A stretch of 64,000 bases of DNA from Marinobacterium rhizophilum DSM 18822 (GTDB lineage Bacteria; Pseudomonadota; Gammaproteobacteria; Pseudomonadales; Balneatricaceae), in assembly GCF_000378045.1 (NCBI RefSeq), contig NZ_KB899109.1, positions 1 to 64,000 of the forward strand. Reading direction: 5' to 3'. The stretch's first letter is position 1. The number at the start of each line of letters is the position of its first letter. Positions 56,718 to 64,000 of the stretch are shown in pieces. The notes under the pieces are model-generated. The model saw nothing but the letters and a program-made list of their open reading frames with translations, made no database searches and was not told the DNA's origin. A program made the position numbers and the translations under genes.

Positions 56718-57584
56718 TTAATTCAGTTCGCGATGACGGACATGCACATTATCCACAGACCGCCGGAAATGGCCAGCGAGTTGCTCTGCGATAAAGACCG
56801 AGCGGTGCTGTCCGCCGGTACAGCCGATGCCAATGGTGATATAGCTGCGGTTGTTGCTCTTGAAGTGAGGCAGCCATTTTTCGATAAAGTTGCGGATGTC
56901 GCTGATCATTTCAGCCACTTCCGGGGACTGCTCAAGAAAACCGATGACGGGGTCGTCCATGCCGGTAAAGCCGCGCAGCTCCGGAATCCAGAACGGGTTG
57001 GGCAATACCCGGACGTCGAAAGTGAAATCGACATCCAGAGGTACCCCGTGCTTGAAGCCAAAGGATTCAAACTGCAGTGAGATCTGCTGCTCGGTGCGCT
57101 GGGATACGCGCAGCTTGATGCTGTCGCGCAGGTCATACAGCTTGAGGCGGGTTGTATCGATGCGCAGGTCCGCCAGGGTGGCGATGGGCTCAAGCAGGGC
57201 TCGCTCGTTTTCAATCGCCTGCTGCAAGCCTGTGTTCTCGCCGGAGAGGGGATGCTTGCGGCGCGTGGCGCTGTAGCGCTTGAGCAGCGTCGGATCCGAC
57301 GCATCCAGATACAGTACTTCGGTGTTTACCTCGGCATAGCGGGTGCGCAAATTATTGAGCAGCTTGGGAAACTGTCGCAGGTTGCTCAAAAGGTTGCGGG
57401 CATCGATGCTGACAGCCAGTTTTTCCGGCGGCATCGAGTCCTTCAGCATTTGCTCGATCAGGCTGGGCAGCAGCAGGGCGGGAAGGTTGTCGATACAGTA
57501 AAAGCCGACGTCTTCCAGTACCTGCAGCGCGGTACTTTTACCGGATCCGGACAGGCCACTGATGACAACCAGTTTCATACCCAT
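56718..57584 (-). CDS. rapZ: RNase adapter/NTPase RapZ
   Basis: 288 aa. Walker A GLSGSGKST (residues 10-18), YCIDNLPALLLPSL, and the C-terminal RNA-binding part with YITIGIGCTGGQHRSVFIAE. In enterobacteria it guides RNase E to the GlmZ sRNA; here GlmZ is not seen. Start ATG 57584, with a second in-frame ATG at 57578 equally possible. Confidence 0.95.
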   Translation of the reverse strand: MGMKLVVISGLSGSGKSTALQVLEDVGFYCIDNLPALLLPSLIEQMLKDSMPPEKLAVSIDARNLLSNLRQFPKLLNNLRTRYAEVNTEVLYLDASDPTLLKRYSATRRKHPLSGENTGLQQAIENERALLEPIATLADLRIDTTRLKLYDLRDSIKLRVSQRTEQQISLQFESFGFKHGVPLDVDFTFDVRVLPNPFWIPELRGFTGMDDPVIGFLEQSPEVAEMISDIRNFIEKWLPHFKSNNRSYITIGIGCTGGQHRSVFIAEQLAGHFRRSVDNVHVRHRELN

Positions 57585-57644
57585 GCCACCAAAGTGGATG
57601 TTGCAGGGGCGAATGCCGGGGAGTTGGACATGGCGTTTAGCTGC

Positions 57645-58103
57645 TCAGTGCGAGGCCAGATGCAGTGTCGTGTCGAAAAGCTGCTGGTCAGAGGTGGTGT
57701 CGCGAAGTGCCGCCAGTACTTCTGCGCGGCTGAAGAGTTCGGCCAGCATGGCCAGGGTTTGCAGGTGATCATCGGTAGCCTCTGAGGGCACCAGAAGTAC
57801 GAAAATGAGGTCAACCGGCTGGTTGTCGATGGCGTCAAAATCAATCGGCTCGGCGAGCTTGATCATCATGCCGCTGGCCTTGGTGGCGTTTTCGAGCCGG
57901 CAGTGGGGAATGGCGATGCCGCTGCCGATACCGGTGCTACCAAGCCGCTCGCGGCCGATCAGGCCGCTGAAGATTTCTTCAGCGGCCAGCCCTTGTACCT
58001 GTTCGGCGATCAATTTACTGGCCGTTTCCAGTACGCGTTTTTTGCTGCCCCCATCCAGGTTGCAGAATGTAAGGGCGGGGGTCAGCAGTTCATGCAGATA
58101 CAT
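57645..58103 (-). CDS. ptsN: Nitrogen-PTS EIIA protein PtsN
   Basis: 152 aa. Phosphorylated H67 in GSGIAIPHCRL; EIIA-type core LIFVLLVPSEATDDHLQTLA. Regulates potassium transport and sigma-54-linked processes in other species. Sits between hpf (18 bp) and rapZ (60 bp). Confidence 0.95.
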   Translation of the reverse strand: MYLHELLTPALTFCNLDGGSKKRVLETASKLIAEQVQGLAAEEIFSGLIGRERLGSTGIGSGIAIPHCRLENATKASGMMIKLAEPIDFDAIDNQPVDLIFVLLVPSEATDDHLQTLAMLAELFSRAEVLAALRDTTSDQQLFDTTLHLASH

Positions 58104-58121
58104 GGGCGTATTCGTTTACCG

Positions 58122-58412
58122 TTATTTGTGGTTTTTGGTTTTTTCTTTGTGCTTGATAATCTGACGATCAAGCTTGTCGGTCAGGCCATCGATGGCGGCA
58201 TACATGTCTTCGTGTTCGTGAGTCGCAAACAACTTGCCTCCTGCAAGGTGGACATCGGCTTCTGCCTGTTGGCGCAGTTTTTCTACACTCAGGGTAACCT
58301 GGACATTGGTGATGTTGTCGAAATGCCGCTCAAGTTTACCGAATTTGCTGTGTACATACTCGTGCAGTGCATCGGTGAGTTCGACGTGATGTCCTGTGAT
58401 GTTGATCTGCAT
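58122..58412 (-). CDS. hpf: Ribosome hibernation promoting factor, short form
   Basis: 96 aa with no C-terminal dimerisation domain, so the short gammaproteobacterial HPF. MQINITGHHVELTDALHEYV and HEDMYAAIDGLTDKLDRQI are diagnostic. Directly downstream of rpoN (50 bp). Confidence 0.95.
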   Translation of the reverse strand: MQINITGHHVELTDALHEYVHSKFGKLERHFDNITNVQVTLSVEKLRQQAEADVHLAGGKLFATHEHEDMYAAIDGLTDKLDRQIIKHKEKTKNHK

Positions 58413-58462
58413 AGTTATCTCCTAGTCAACAGCGGCGAAAGATCGCCTTGTTTGCATCTCAA

Positions 58463-59977
58463 TTAAACCAGACGCTTGCGCTCATTAGAAGGTGCAATGT
58501 TCATTGCTTCACGGTATTTCGCCACTGTGCGCCGGGCGACCTTGAATCCCTGCTCATCCAGCAGCTGGGCGATCTTGCTGTCACTCAGTGGTTTGGTGCT
58601 GCTTTCGGCCGCCACCAGGCGCTTTATCAGGGCGCGGATGGCCGTAGATGAGGCTGCGCCACCGTCGTTGGTGCCAACGTGGCTCGAGAAAAAGTACTTC
58701 AGTTCGAAGATGCCCCTTGGGGTATGCATGTACTTTTGCGTTGTGACACGGGAGATGGTCGATTCATGCATCTCGACAGCTTCGGCAATGTCGTGCAATA
58801 CCAGCGGCTGCATGGCTTCTTCGCCCTGTTCCAGGAAGCCTTCCTGGCGCGCGACGATTTCCCGCGATACCTTGAGCAGGGTTTCGTTGCGGCTTTGCAG
58901 GCTCTTGATAAACCAGCGGGCTTCCTGCAGGTGGTTTTTCAGGTAGGTATTGTCAGAGCTGTTGTCGGCGCGCCGGATCAGGTCCGAATACTGGGTGTTG
59001 ATGCGCAGGCGCGGTGCCGTGTCCGGGTTGAGCGTGACGGTCCAGAATCCCTTGACCTTGCTGACCACGACATCGGGTATGACATATTCTGCGGTGCTTG
59101 CCGTGATGCTGGCGCCGGGCTGGGGGTTCAGGCTCTGAATCAGCAGGATAACTTCCTGTAACTGCTGTTCCTTGAGGCGTGTGCGCCGGAGCAGCTGTTT
59201 GTAGTCTCGGCTGCCCAGCAGCTGGATGAACTCGCTGACGACGCGAATGGCTTCCTTGCGCCACGGGGTCGAGTCCGGCATCTGGCGCAGCTGAATGGCA
59301 AGGCATTCGCCCAGGTCCCGTCCGCCGACGCCGGCCGGGTCAAATTGCTGGATGCGGTGCAATACGGCTTCGATATCTTCGGGTTCAATGTCTTCGAAGT
59401 CTGCTGGGTTCTCTTGTTTGAAGTGTTCCAGCAATTCATCCAGTGAGATGCGCAGATAACCATTGGAATCGATACCGTCGACAATGCCTGTCGCAATAAG
59501 GCGATCAATGTCGCTCATGGGTGTCAGGTTGAGCTGCCATTCCAGATGATCCTGCAGCGTTTCCTCGGCGGTGTCGTTGGACTCCATGGTGCCGTCGTCA
59601 TCGCGGGCAGGGCCGCTGGGCTGGTTGCTCTGGAAGGTATCGTCCCACGAGCTGTCGGTGCCGAGCTCTTCCGGGATGTCATCATTCCACTTGTCTTCGG
59701 CCTGGGGGCTGTCGTCAGCGCTTTCCGCATTGTTGCGTTCGCGCTCGGCCTCGCTGGTTTTTTGCGGGGCTTCGGAATTCTGGTGCTCGTTGTAGTCGGC
59801 ATCCGGCGCTTCGTCGTGCTCATCGTCCGAGGATTCGAGCATGGGGTTGTTTTCGAGCGCTTCCTGGATTTCCTGTTGAAGGTCGAGTGTCGACAGCTGA
59901 AGCAGGCGTATGGCCTGCTGCAGCTGCGGCGTCATGGTCAGGTGCTGACCAATTTTTAGATGGAGCCCTTGCTTCAT
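58463..59977 (-). CDS. rpoN: RNA polymerase sigma-54 factor
   Basis: 504 aa. Region I is glutamine/leucine-rich ([20 protein letters not shown]), region II strongly acidic (about 50-130), region III ends with a helix-turn-helix and the RpoN box [10 protein letters not shown] (about 481-490) that reads the -24 element. 179 bp after lptB with its own upstream gap. Confidence 0.97.
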   Translation of the reverse strand: MKQGLHLKIGQHLTMTPQLQQAIRLLQLSTLDLQQEIQEALENNPMLESSDDEHDEAPDADYNEHQNSEAPQKTSEAERERNNAESADDSPQAEDKWNDDIPEELGTDSSWDDTFQSNQPSGPARDDDGTMESNDTAEETLQDHLEWQLNLTPMSDIDRLIATGIVDGIDSNGYLRISLDELLEHFKQENPADFEDIEPEDIEAVLHRIQQFDPAGVGGRDLGECLAIQLRQMPDSTPWRKEAIRVVSEFIQLLGSRDYKQLLRRTRLKEQQLQEVILLIQSLNPQPGASITASTAEYVIPDVVVSKVKGFWTVTLNPDTAPRLRINTQYSDLIRRADNSSDNTYLKNHLQEARWFIKSLQSRNETLLKVSREIVARQEGFLEQGEEAMQPLVLHDIAEAVEMHESTISRVTTQKYMHTPRGIFELKYFFSSHVGTNDGGAASSTAIRALIKRLVAAESSTKPLSDSKIAQLLDEQGFKVARRTVAKYREAMNIAPSNERKRLV

Positions 59978-60156
59978 AGAAATACTGCGTTATCTGTGAG
60001 AGTGGGTCGAGTTGCTGTGCATTATATGCCTAACCGTGACCTGCGTGCGTCGTCTATCTGTCTAACGGGCCACTGAAAGTCTGCTCGGGTGCAAATACCT
60101 TGGTTAATCCGTGCCGGTCACAAGGCCTGCGCCGATCCTTTGCCGGGTATGCCGGG

Positions 60157-60885
60157 CTAAAGTCTGAATTGTTCACCCAGGTACGCGGCCTTGACCTGCT
60201 CATTGGCGATAATGTCCGCGGGTGTACCCTCGGCCAGAATGCCGCCTTCGCTGACTATATAGGCGCGCTCGCAGATATCCAGGGTTTCGCGCACGTTGTG
60301 GTCGGTGATCAGTATGCCGATGCCCTTGGTCTGCAGGTGCCGGATGGTGTTCTTGATATCGTTGACCGAAATCGGATCCACGCCGGCAAAGGGTTCGTCG
60401 AGCAGAATAAAGGTCGGCTCGGTAGCGAGGCAGCGGGCGATTTCAACACGGCGGCGCTCCCCGCCGGACAGGGCCATGCCGAGGCTGTTGCGAATATGCA
60501 CGATGTGGAATTCTTCCAGCAGCTGCTCTAGCCGCCGCTCGCGGCCGGCACGATCCAGGTCGCGGCGGGTTTCAAGAATGGCCATCAGGTTGTCGCGTAC
60601 GCTGAGCTTGCGAAATATCGACGCTTCCTGGGGCAGGTAGCCGAGCCCCTGGCGTGCGCGGCCGTGCATCGGCAGCGCGGTGATGTCGGTGTCGTTGAGC
60701 AGGACCTGGCCATGATCGGCATTGACCAGGCCGACGATCATGTAAAAGCAGGTGGTCTTGCCGGCGCCATTGGGGCCCAGCAGGCCCGTGATCTGACCGC
60801 TTTTCAGGTGCAGTGAAACGTCCCGCACGACTTCGCGTCCCTTGTAGCTCTTTGCCAGTTGGCGCGCTTCCAGTGTGCTGGTCAT
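60157..60885 (-). CDS. lptB: LPS export ABC ATPase LptB
   Basis: 242 aa ATPase powering LPS extraction with LptFG. Walker [10 protein letters not shown] (37-45), signature [15 protein letters not shown], Walker [14 protein letters not shown], switch His in [16 protein letters not shown] overlap with lptA. Confidence 0.97.
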   Translation of the reverse strand: MTSTLEARQLAKSYKGREVVRDVSLHLKSGQITGLLGPNGAGKTTCFYMIVGLVNADHGQVLLNDTDITALPMHGRARQGLGYLPQEASIFRKLSVRDNLMAILETRRDLDRAGRERRLEQLLEEFHIVHIRNSLGMALSGGERRRVEIARCLATEPTFILLDEPFAGVDPISVNDIKNTIRHLQTKGIGILITDHNVRETLDICERAYIVSEGGILAEGTPADIIANEQVKAAYLGEQFRL

Positions 60886-61388
60886 TGATCAGCCCCTTTG
60901 GGCTGTATGACCATCTGCACGCGGCCCTGGCCATCGTCGCCGCTAAAGGCATTAACCAGTGACTTTTCCAGGTTGTAAACGATCTTCTGCCCGGTGAAGG
61001 TGTCTTTTTGCTGCACCACCCGGGCATTGCCGGTGATGGTTATTTCCTGGCGGTTGACCTGGTAGTCCATACGTTCGCCATAGGCATTGGTGAGCGGCTT
61101 GTCGCTGGCCGCCTGCTGCTGGAATTTGACGTTACCTGTGGCCAGAATGCGGCTGACTCCGGAGGCATTGCGGTGCAGGTCGACGTTGCGGGCGTTGATT
61201 TTAAGCGTGCCCTGGGCGATTTCGACATTGCCGGAATAAGTCGTGATGCCGGTGTTGTCATCGATGGTGGCCGTGTCGGCGCTGATGTGGATCGGCTGGT
61301 TGCGATCCGTCGGCAGGGCCAGGCTGGTGCCGGAAATACTCAGTGCCAGCAGGGCTGCCAGCCAGAGGCGGGTGTTATTTGGTTTCAT
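60882..61388 (-). CDS. lptA: LPS periplasmic bridge protein LptA
   Basis: 168 aa with a signal peptide (cleaved after about residue 24, SGTSLA) and OstA-type beta-jellyroll: [20 protein letters not shown] and [17 protein letters not shown] 61388 follows GAGGGACGCT and overlaps lptC by 14 bp; a codon five positions upstream lacks such a site. Confidence 0.93.
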   Translation of the reverse strand: MKPNNTRLWLAALLALSISGTSLALPTDRNQPIHISADTATIDDNTGITTYSGNVEIAQGTLKINARNVDLHRNASGVSRILATGNVKFQQQAASDKPLTNAYGERMDYQVNRQEITITGNARVVQQKDTFTGQKIVYNLEKSLVNAFSGDDGQGRVQMVIQPKGADQ

Positions 61389-61944
61389 AGCGTCCCTCGA
61401 CATCGGACATTAGCTCGACTTGGCGGGTGTTCAGGTTGGCCTTCATGCCGTTGGCCCGGGTTTCCCCATCCTGGCTGAACAGCGTGACGGCAGTGTCGGT
61501 TTCAATCAGTTGCTGCGACGGCGTCAGGGTTAGCGTCTGGGCCTCCAGTCGCAGCGGTGTGCTGTTGGCGGAGCTGCTCAGTACGCTGACGCTGCCGCTG
61601 AGCGTGACCTGCTCGCTGCTGTCCTGCATTCGGCCGTGCTCGGCGCTGATCAGAACCTCGTCCCGGGACTCGTTGCGAAATAAAACAATATCCGGGGTCA
61701 GGGCCTTGAGTTCGCCGTGGCTCGGGTAGTGCTCCAGCTGCGGGGAGCGCAGCTCCTGATGCAGTTGCCCCTGGCTATCAAACTGACGAATGGTGGCGTC
61801 GCGCAGATAATAGTCAGTATCTGCACGACCGGGGGCCAGTTCAGGCGCCGCTGTTTCCGTCGGCGCCCGGTCGGCGCCCCAGTACAACAGTATCGGCGCC
61901 AGCAGGGCAGTGGCAAGGATCAGGCGCGTCCGGCTGCTCAGCAT
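61375..61944 (-). CDS. lptC: LPS export protein LptC
   Basis: 189 aa. One N-terminal membrane anchor (about 6-24), then the OstA-like periplasmic domain with DYYLRDATIRQFDSQGQLHQ, GHGRM-like EHGRMQDSSEQVTLSGSV and SQQLIETDTAVTLFS. Lies 3 bp after kdsC. Confidence 0.93.
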   Translation of the reverse strand: MLSSRTRLILATALLAPILLYWGADRAPTETAAPELAPGRADTDYYLRDATIRQFDSQGQLHQELRSPQLEHYPSHGELKALTPDIVLFRNESRDEVLISAEHGRMQDSSEQVTLSGSVSVLSSSANSTPLRLEAQTLTLTPSQQLIETDTAVTLFSQDGETRANGMKANLNTRQVELMSDVEGRYETK

Positions 61945-61947
61945 GGT

Positions 61948-62499
61948 TTACAGGTACTCGCCGAGAAGTGACTCGAGTTGTCCTCGGGCACTGAGTATCT
62001 GTTCGCAGAATTCGCGTCCGGCGCCGGCGCCGCCAGCCCTCTGGGTGCACCAGTGAGCATATTCGAGCATCAGCGGGTGGCCGTTGGGCACCGTGGCGCC
62101 AAAGGCGACGGCGCGGATGGCGCCGAGATCCGGCCAGTCATCGCCGATGTAAGCCGTGGTGTCACTGCCGTGTTCCGACTGGGCCCAGACTTCCTTGAGG
62201 GCGACCAGTTTGTCTTCGCGGCCCTGGATCAGGTAGGTAATGCCCAGCGCCTTGGCACGCAATTCCACCTGTGGGGAGCATCTTCCGGTAATGATGGCTG
62301 TTTCGATGCCGGCTTGCTGCAGCAGCTTGATGCCCAGGCCGTCGAGCGTATTGAAGCTCTTTACTTCGGTGCCGTCGGGAAGAAAGTTGAGGTGGCCATC
62401 AGTCAGGACACCGTCAACGTCAAATACGGCCAGGGTTACCTTGCGCAGGCGTTCAACCAGTTCGGCGGAAAGCGGTGCGGATGTGTTGAAAAAACTCAT
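61948..62499 (-). CDS. kdsC: Kdo-8-phosphate phosphatase
   Basis: 183 aa HAD-family C0 phosphatase. Nucleophile Asp27 and Asp29 in FDVDGVLTDG, then IITGRCSPQVELRAK and YIGDDWPDLGAIRAVAFG. Makes free Kdo for LPS. TGATG junction with kdsD. Confidence 0.96.
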   Translation of the reverse strand: MSFFNTSAPLSAELVERLRKVTLAVFDVDGVLTDGHLNFLPDGTEVKSFNTLDGLGIKLLQQAGIETAIITGRCSPQVELRAKALGITYLIQGREDKLVALKEVWAQSEHGSDTTAYIGDDWPDLGAIRAVAFGATVPNGHPLMLEYAHWCTQRAGGAGAGREFCEQILSARGQLESLLGEYL

Positions 62500-63473
62500 C
62501 AGATAACTCCAGCTTTGAGCATGTCGTGCATGTTCAGGGCCCCTACGGGACGGCGGTTGTCATCCACCACCAGCAACGCATTAATCTGCTGCGACTGCAT
62601 GATCTGCAGGGCCTCGGCGGCGAGGATGCCGGCAGGGACGGTGGTGCAGTCCGGCGTCATGACCTCGCTGATGGCGGTGTTCTTCAGGTCGAGGTCCCGG
62701 TCCAGCGTACGGCGCAGGTCACCGTCGGTAAACAGGCCGCACAGGCGTCCTTCGCTGTCGGTCACGGCGGTCATGCCCAGGCGCTTGCGGGTCACTTCCA
62801 GCAGCGCCTGGTTAATGGATGTATCGCTACTGACGCAGGGGATATCGGCGCCGGTATGCATCAGGTCGCTAACCTTGAGCAGCAGGCGGCGGCCCAGGCT
62901 TCCGCCCGGATGGGAAAATGCAAAATCCTCGGCGCTGAAGCCGCGGGCTTCCAGCAGGGCGATGGCCAGCGCATCGCCCATGACCAGTTGCGCCGTGGTG
63001 CTGGACGTGGGGGCCAGGCCCAGCGGGCACGCTTCACGCTCGACACCGATGTGCAGGCTGGCATCTGAGGCCTGGGCCATGGTGGAATTGGGATTGGCCG
63101 TAATGCTGATCAGCGGTGCATTCATGCGCTTGATCAGTGGCAGGATGGTGACGACTTCAGAGGTTTCGCCCGAGTTGGACAGGGCAATGACCACGTCCTT
63201 GGACGTAATCATCCCCATGTCGCCGTGGCTGGCTTCACCGGGGTGGACAAAAAAGGCCGGCGTGCCGGTGCTGGCGAGTGTCGCTGCGATCTTGTTGCCA
63301 ATATGGCCGGACTTGCCCATGCCGGTGACGATAACGCGCCCCTCGCAGGACATCAGCAGGTCACACGCGCGGGTAAAGTCGCCGTTCAGGTGGTTAAGAA
63401 GGTCGGATACAGCATCACGCTCCAGTTCGATGGTGCGGCGTGCGGTGCTGAGATAGTCGAAGGTTTCGCTCAT
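62499..63473 (-). CDS. kdsD: Arabinose-5-phosphate isomerase
   Basis: 324 aa. SIS sugar-isomerase domain (about 35-185: VIVTGMGKSGHIGNKIAATL, SNSGETSEV) followed by two CBS domains (about 205-320). Converts ribulose-5-P to arabinose-5-P, the first step to Kdo. First gene of the leftward LPS/rpoN series, divergent from mlaF. Confidence 0.96.
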   Translation of the reverse strand: MSETFDYLSTARRTIELERDAVSDLLNHLNGDFTRACDLLMSCEGRVIVTGMGKSGHIGNKIAATLASTGTPAFFVHPGEASHGDMGMITSKDVVIALSNSGETSEVVTILPLIKRMNAPLISITANPNSTMAQASDASLHIGVEREACPLGLAPTSSTTAQLVMGDALAIALLEARGFSAEDFAFSHPGGSLGRRLLLKVSDLMHTGADIPCVSSDTSINQALLEVTRKRLGMTAVTDSEGRLCGLFTDGDLRRTLDRDLDLKNTAISEVMTPDCTTVPAGILAAEALQIMQSQQINALLVVDDNRRPVGALNMHDMLKAGVI

Positions 63474-63812
63474 CTAAATTCGGCCTTGAGGGTTATTAAG
63501 AGATCATGGCTATTTAAGTACGCACAGTGTACAGCAGCACCGGATTTTCGGCACAGTGAACTGCTATTGACCGTCGTTGGCGACGCTGCTGTGCCGCCTC
63601 GGCGGCACTGCATATGCGGGTCGCGGGCCGCGCAGGGAGACTATTAGAACAGAATGGGAAGTCGGTGCAAACTTGGTGCCGGAATTCAGCTGCCGTGAAT
63701 GCCCGGCGCCAACTAAGATTTCCGGTTTGTGCGCTGCAATGATATATTTCAGCCTTTTAATCTGCCAAGGCGAAGACTACAGCGGGCTCATGGTCGACCT
63801 GCTGCTTCATAT
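63474..63812. other. 339-bp divergent region between kdsD and mlaF
   Basis: No gene seen. It should hold promoters for both the LPS/rpoN series and the mla operon; I cannot pick confident hexamers. In Pseudomonas the same two operons also diverge here. Confidence 0.5.
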
Positions 63813-64000
63813 ATGGAAAACATCGAAGATTTCATAATCAATATCAGTGACTTGAGCTTTTCCCGTGGCGACCGCACCATCTTCCGCGATCTGAACATGC
63901 AGATACCGCGCGGCAAGATAACTGCGATCATGGGACCCTCGGGCACCGGTAAAACCACTCTTCTCAAGCTGATTGGCGGTCAGCTGCTGCCTGACACCGG
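63813..64000 (+). CDS. mlaF: MlaF ATPase, N-terminal part (cut by window edge)
   Basis: The first 62 codons are present: MENIEDFIINISDLSFSRGD, then FRDLNMQIPRGKITAIMGPS and Walker A GPSGTGKTTLLKL. This is the ATPase of the Mla phospholipid-transport system that keeps the outer membrane asymmetric. Identification rests on the N-terminal sequence and on position beside kdsD, conserved in gammaproteobacteria. The rest lies beyond the window. Confidence 0.88.
   Translation, partial: MENIEDFIINISDLSFSRGDRTIFRDLNMQIPRGKITAIMGPSGTGKTTLLKLIGGQLLPDT

Overview
The window reads as a chromosomal segment of a GC-rich marine gammaproteobacterium. Gene order from gatCAB/mreBCD/maf/rng/yhdP through to the kdsD-kdsC-lptCAB-rpoN-hpf-ptsN-rapZ-NPr block and the start of mlaF matches what I know from Pseudomonas. 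The gluconate-linked TRAP transporter and small marine-type proteins suggest an Oceanospirillales (Marinobacterium-like) organism, which is inference only. Nearly all coding sequence is ordinary housekeeping; there is no prophage, CRISPR array, rRNA operon or clear insertion sequence.

Region 1-450 is a decayed tandem array of initiator-tRNA-derived units with intrinsic terminators. Then come purU and folD (formyl-folate metabolism), an orphan cyclic-nucleotide-binding protein and an Atm1-type ABC exporter. At 5-10 kb lies a sulfur cluster: a SulP transporter and persulfide dioxygenase face a cysteine synthase-glutaredoxin fusion. At 10-15 kb are a HlyU-family protein, a racemase plus NCS1 permease pair, a GST, twin glycine-zipper proteins and yceH. 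At 15-30 kb are kbl-tdh, a LEA-type lipoprotein, ppa, fbp, mpl-ubiX, tsaB-uppP, rsmJ, plsB-slyX, a membrane-anchored cold-shock protein, a DsbA-family protein and a DUF72 protein.

At 30.4 kb a complete initiator tRNA-Met with a good promoter heads a second array of five degenerate copies, each followed by a terminator hairpin. Next are an acyl-CoA dehydrogenase with a LiuR-like operator, a divergent protein with possible RelA/SpoT-like features, mobA, and a gluconate module (gntR facing gntK-dctP-dctQ-dctM) with two identical operators exactly 100 bp apart. Then phnA and a hypoxanthine-DNA glycosylase.

From 41 to 64 kb are gatCAB (leftward) facing mreBCD-maf-rng-yhdP-nitrilase (rightward), then darP, mgtE, and the long leftward LPS/nitrogen-PTS/sigma-54 series: kdsD, kdsC, lptC, lptA, lptB, rpoN, hpf, ptsN, rapZ, NPr. 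These link Kdo synthesis, LPS export, sigma-54 transcription and PTS-Ntr signalling. The right edge cuts the first gene of the divergent mla lipid-transport operon. The most unusual structure is the pair of tRNA-derived arrays; I see no clearly new defence or biosynthetic system.
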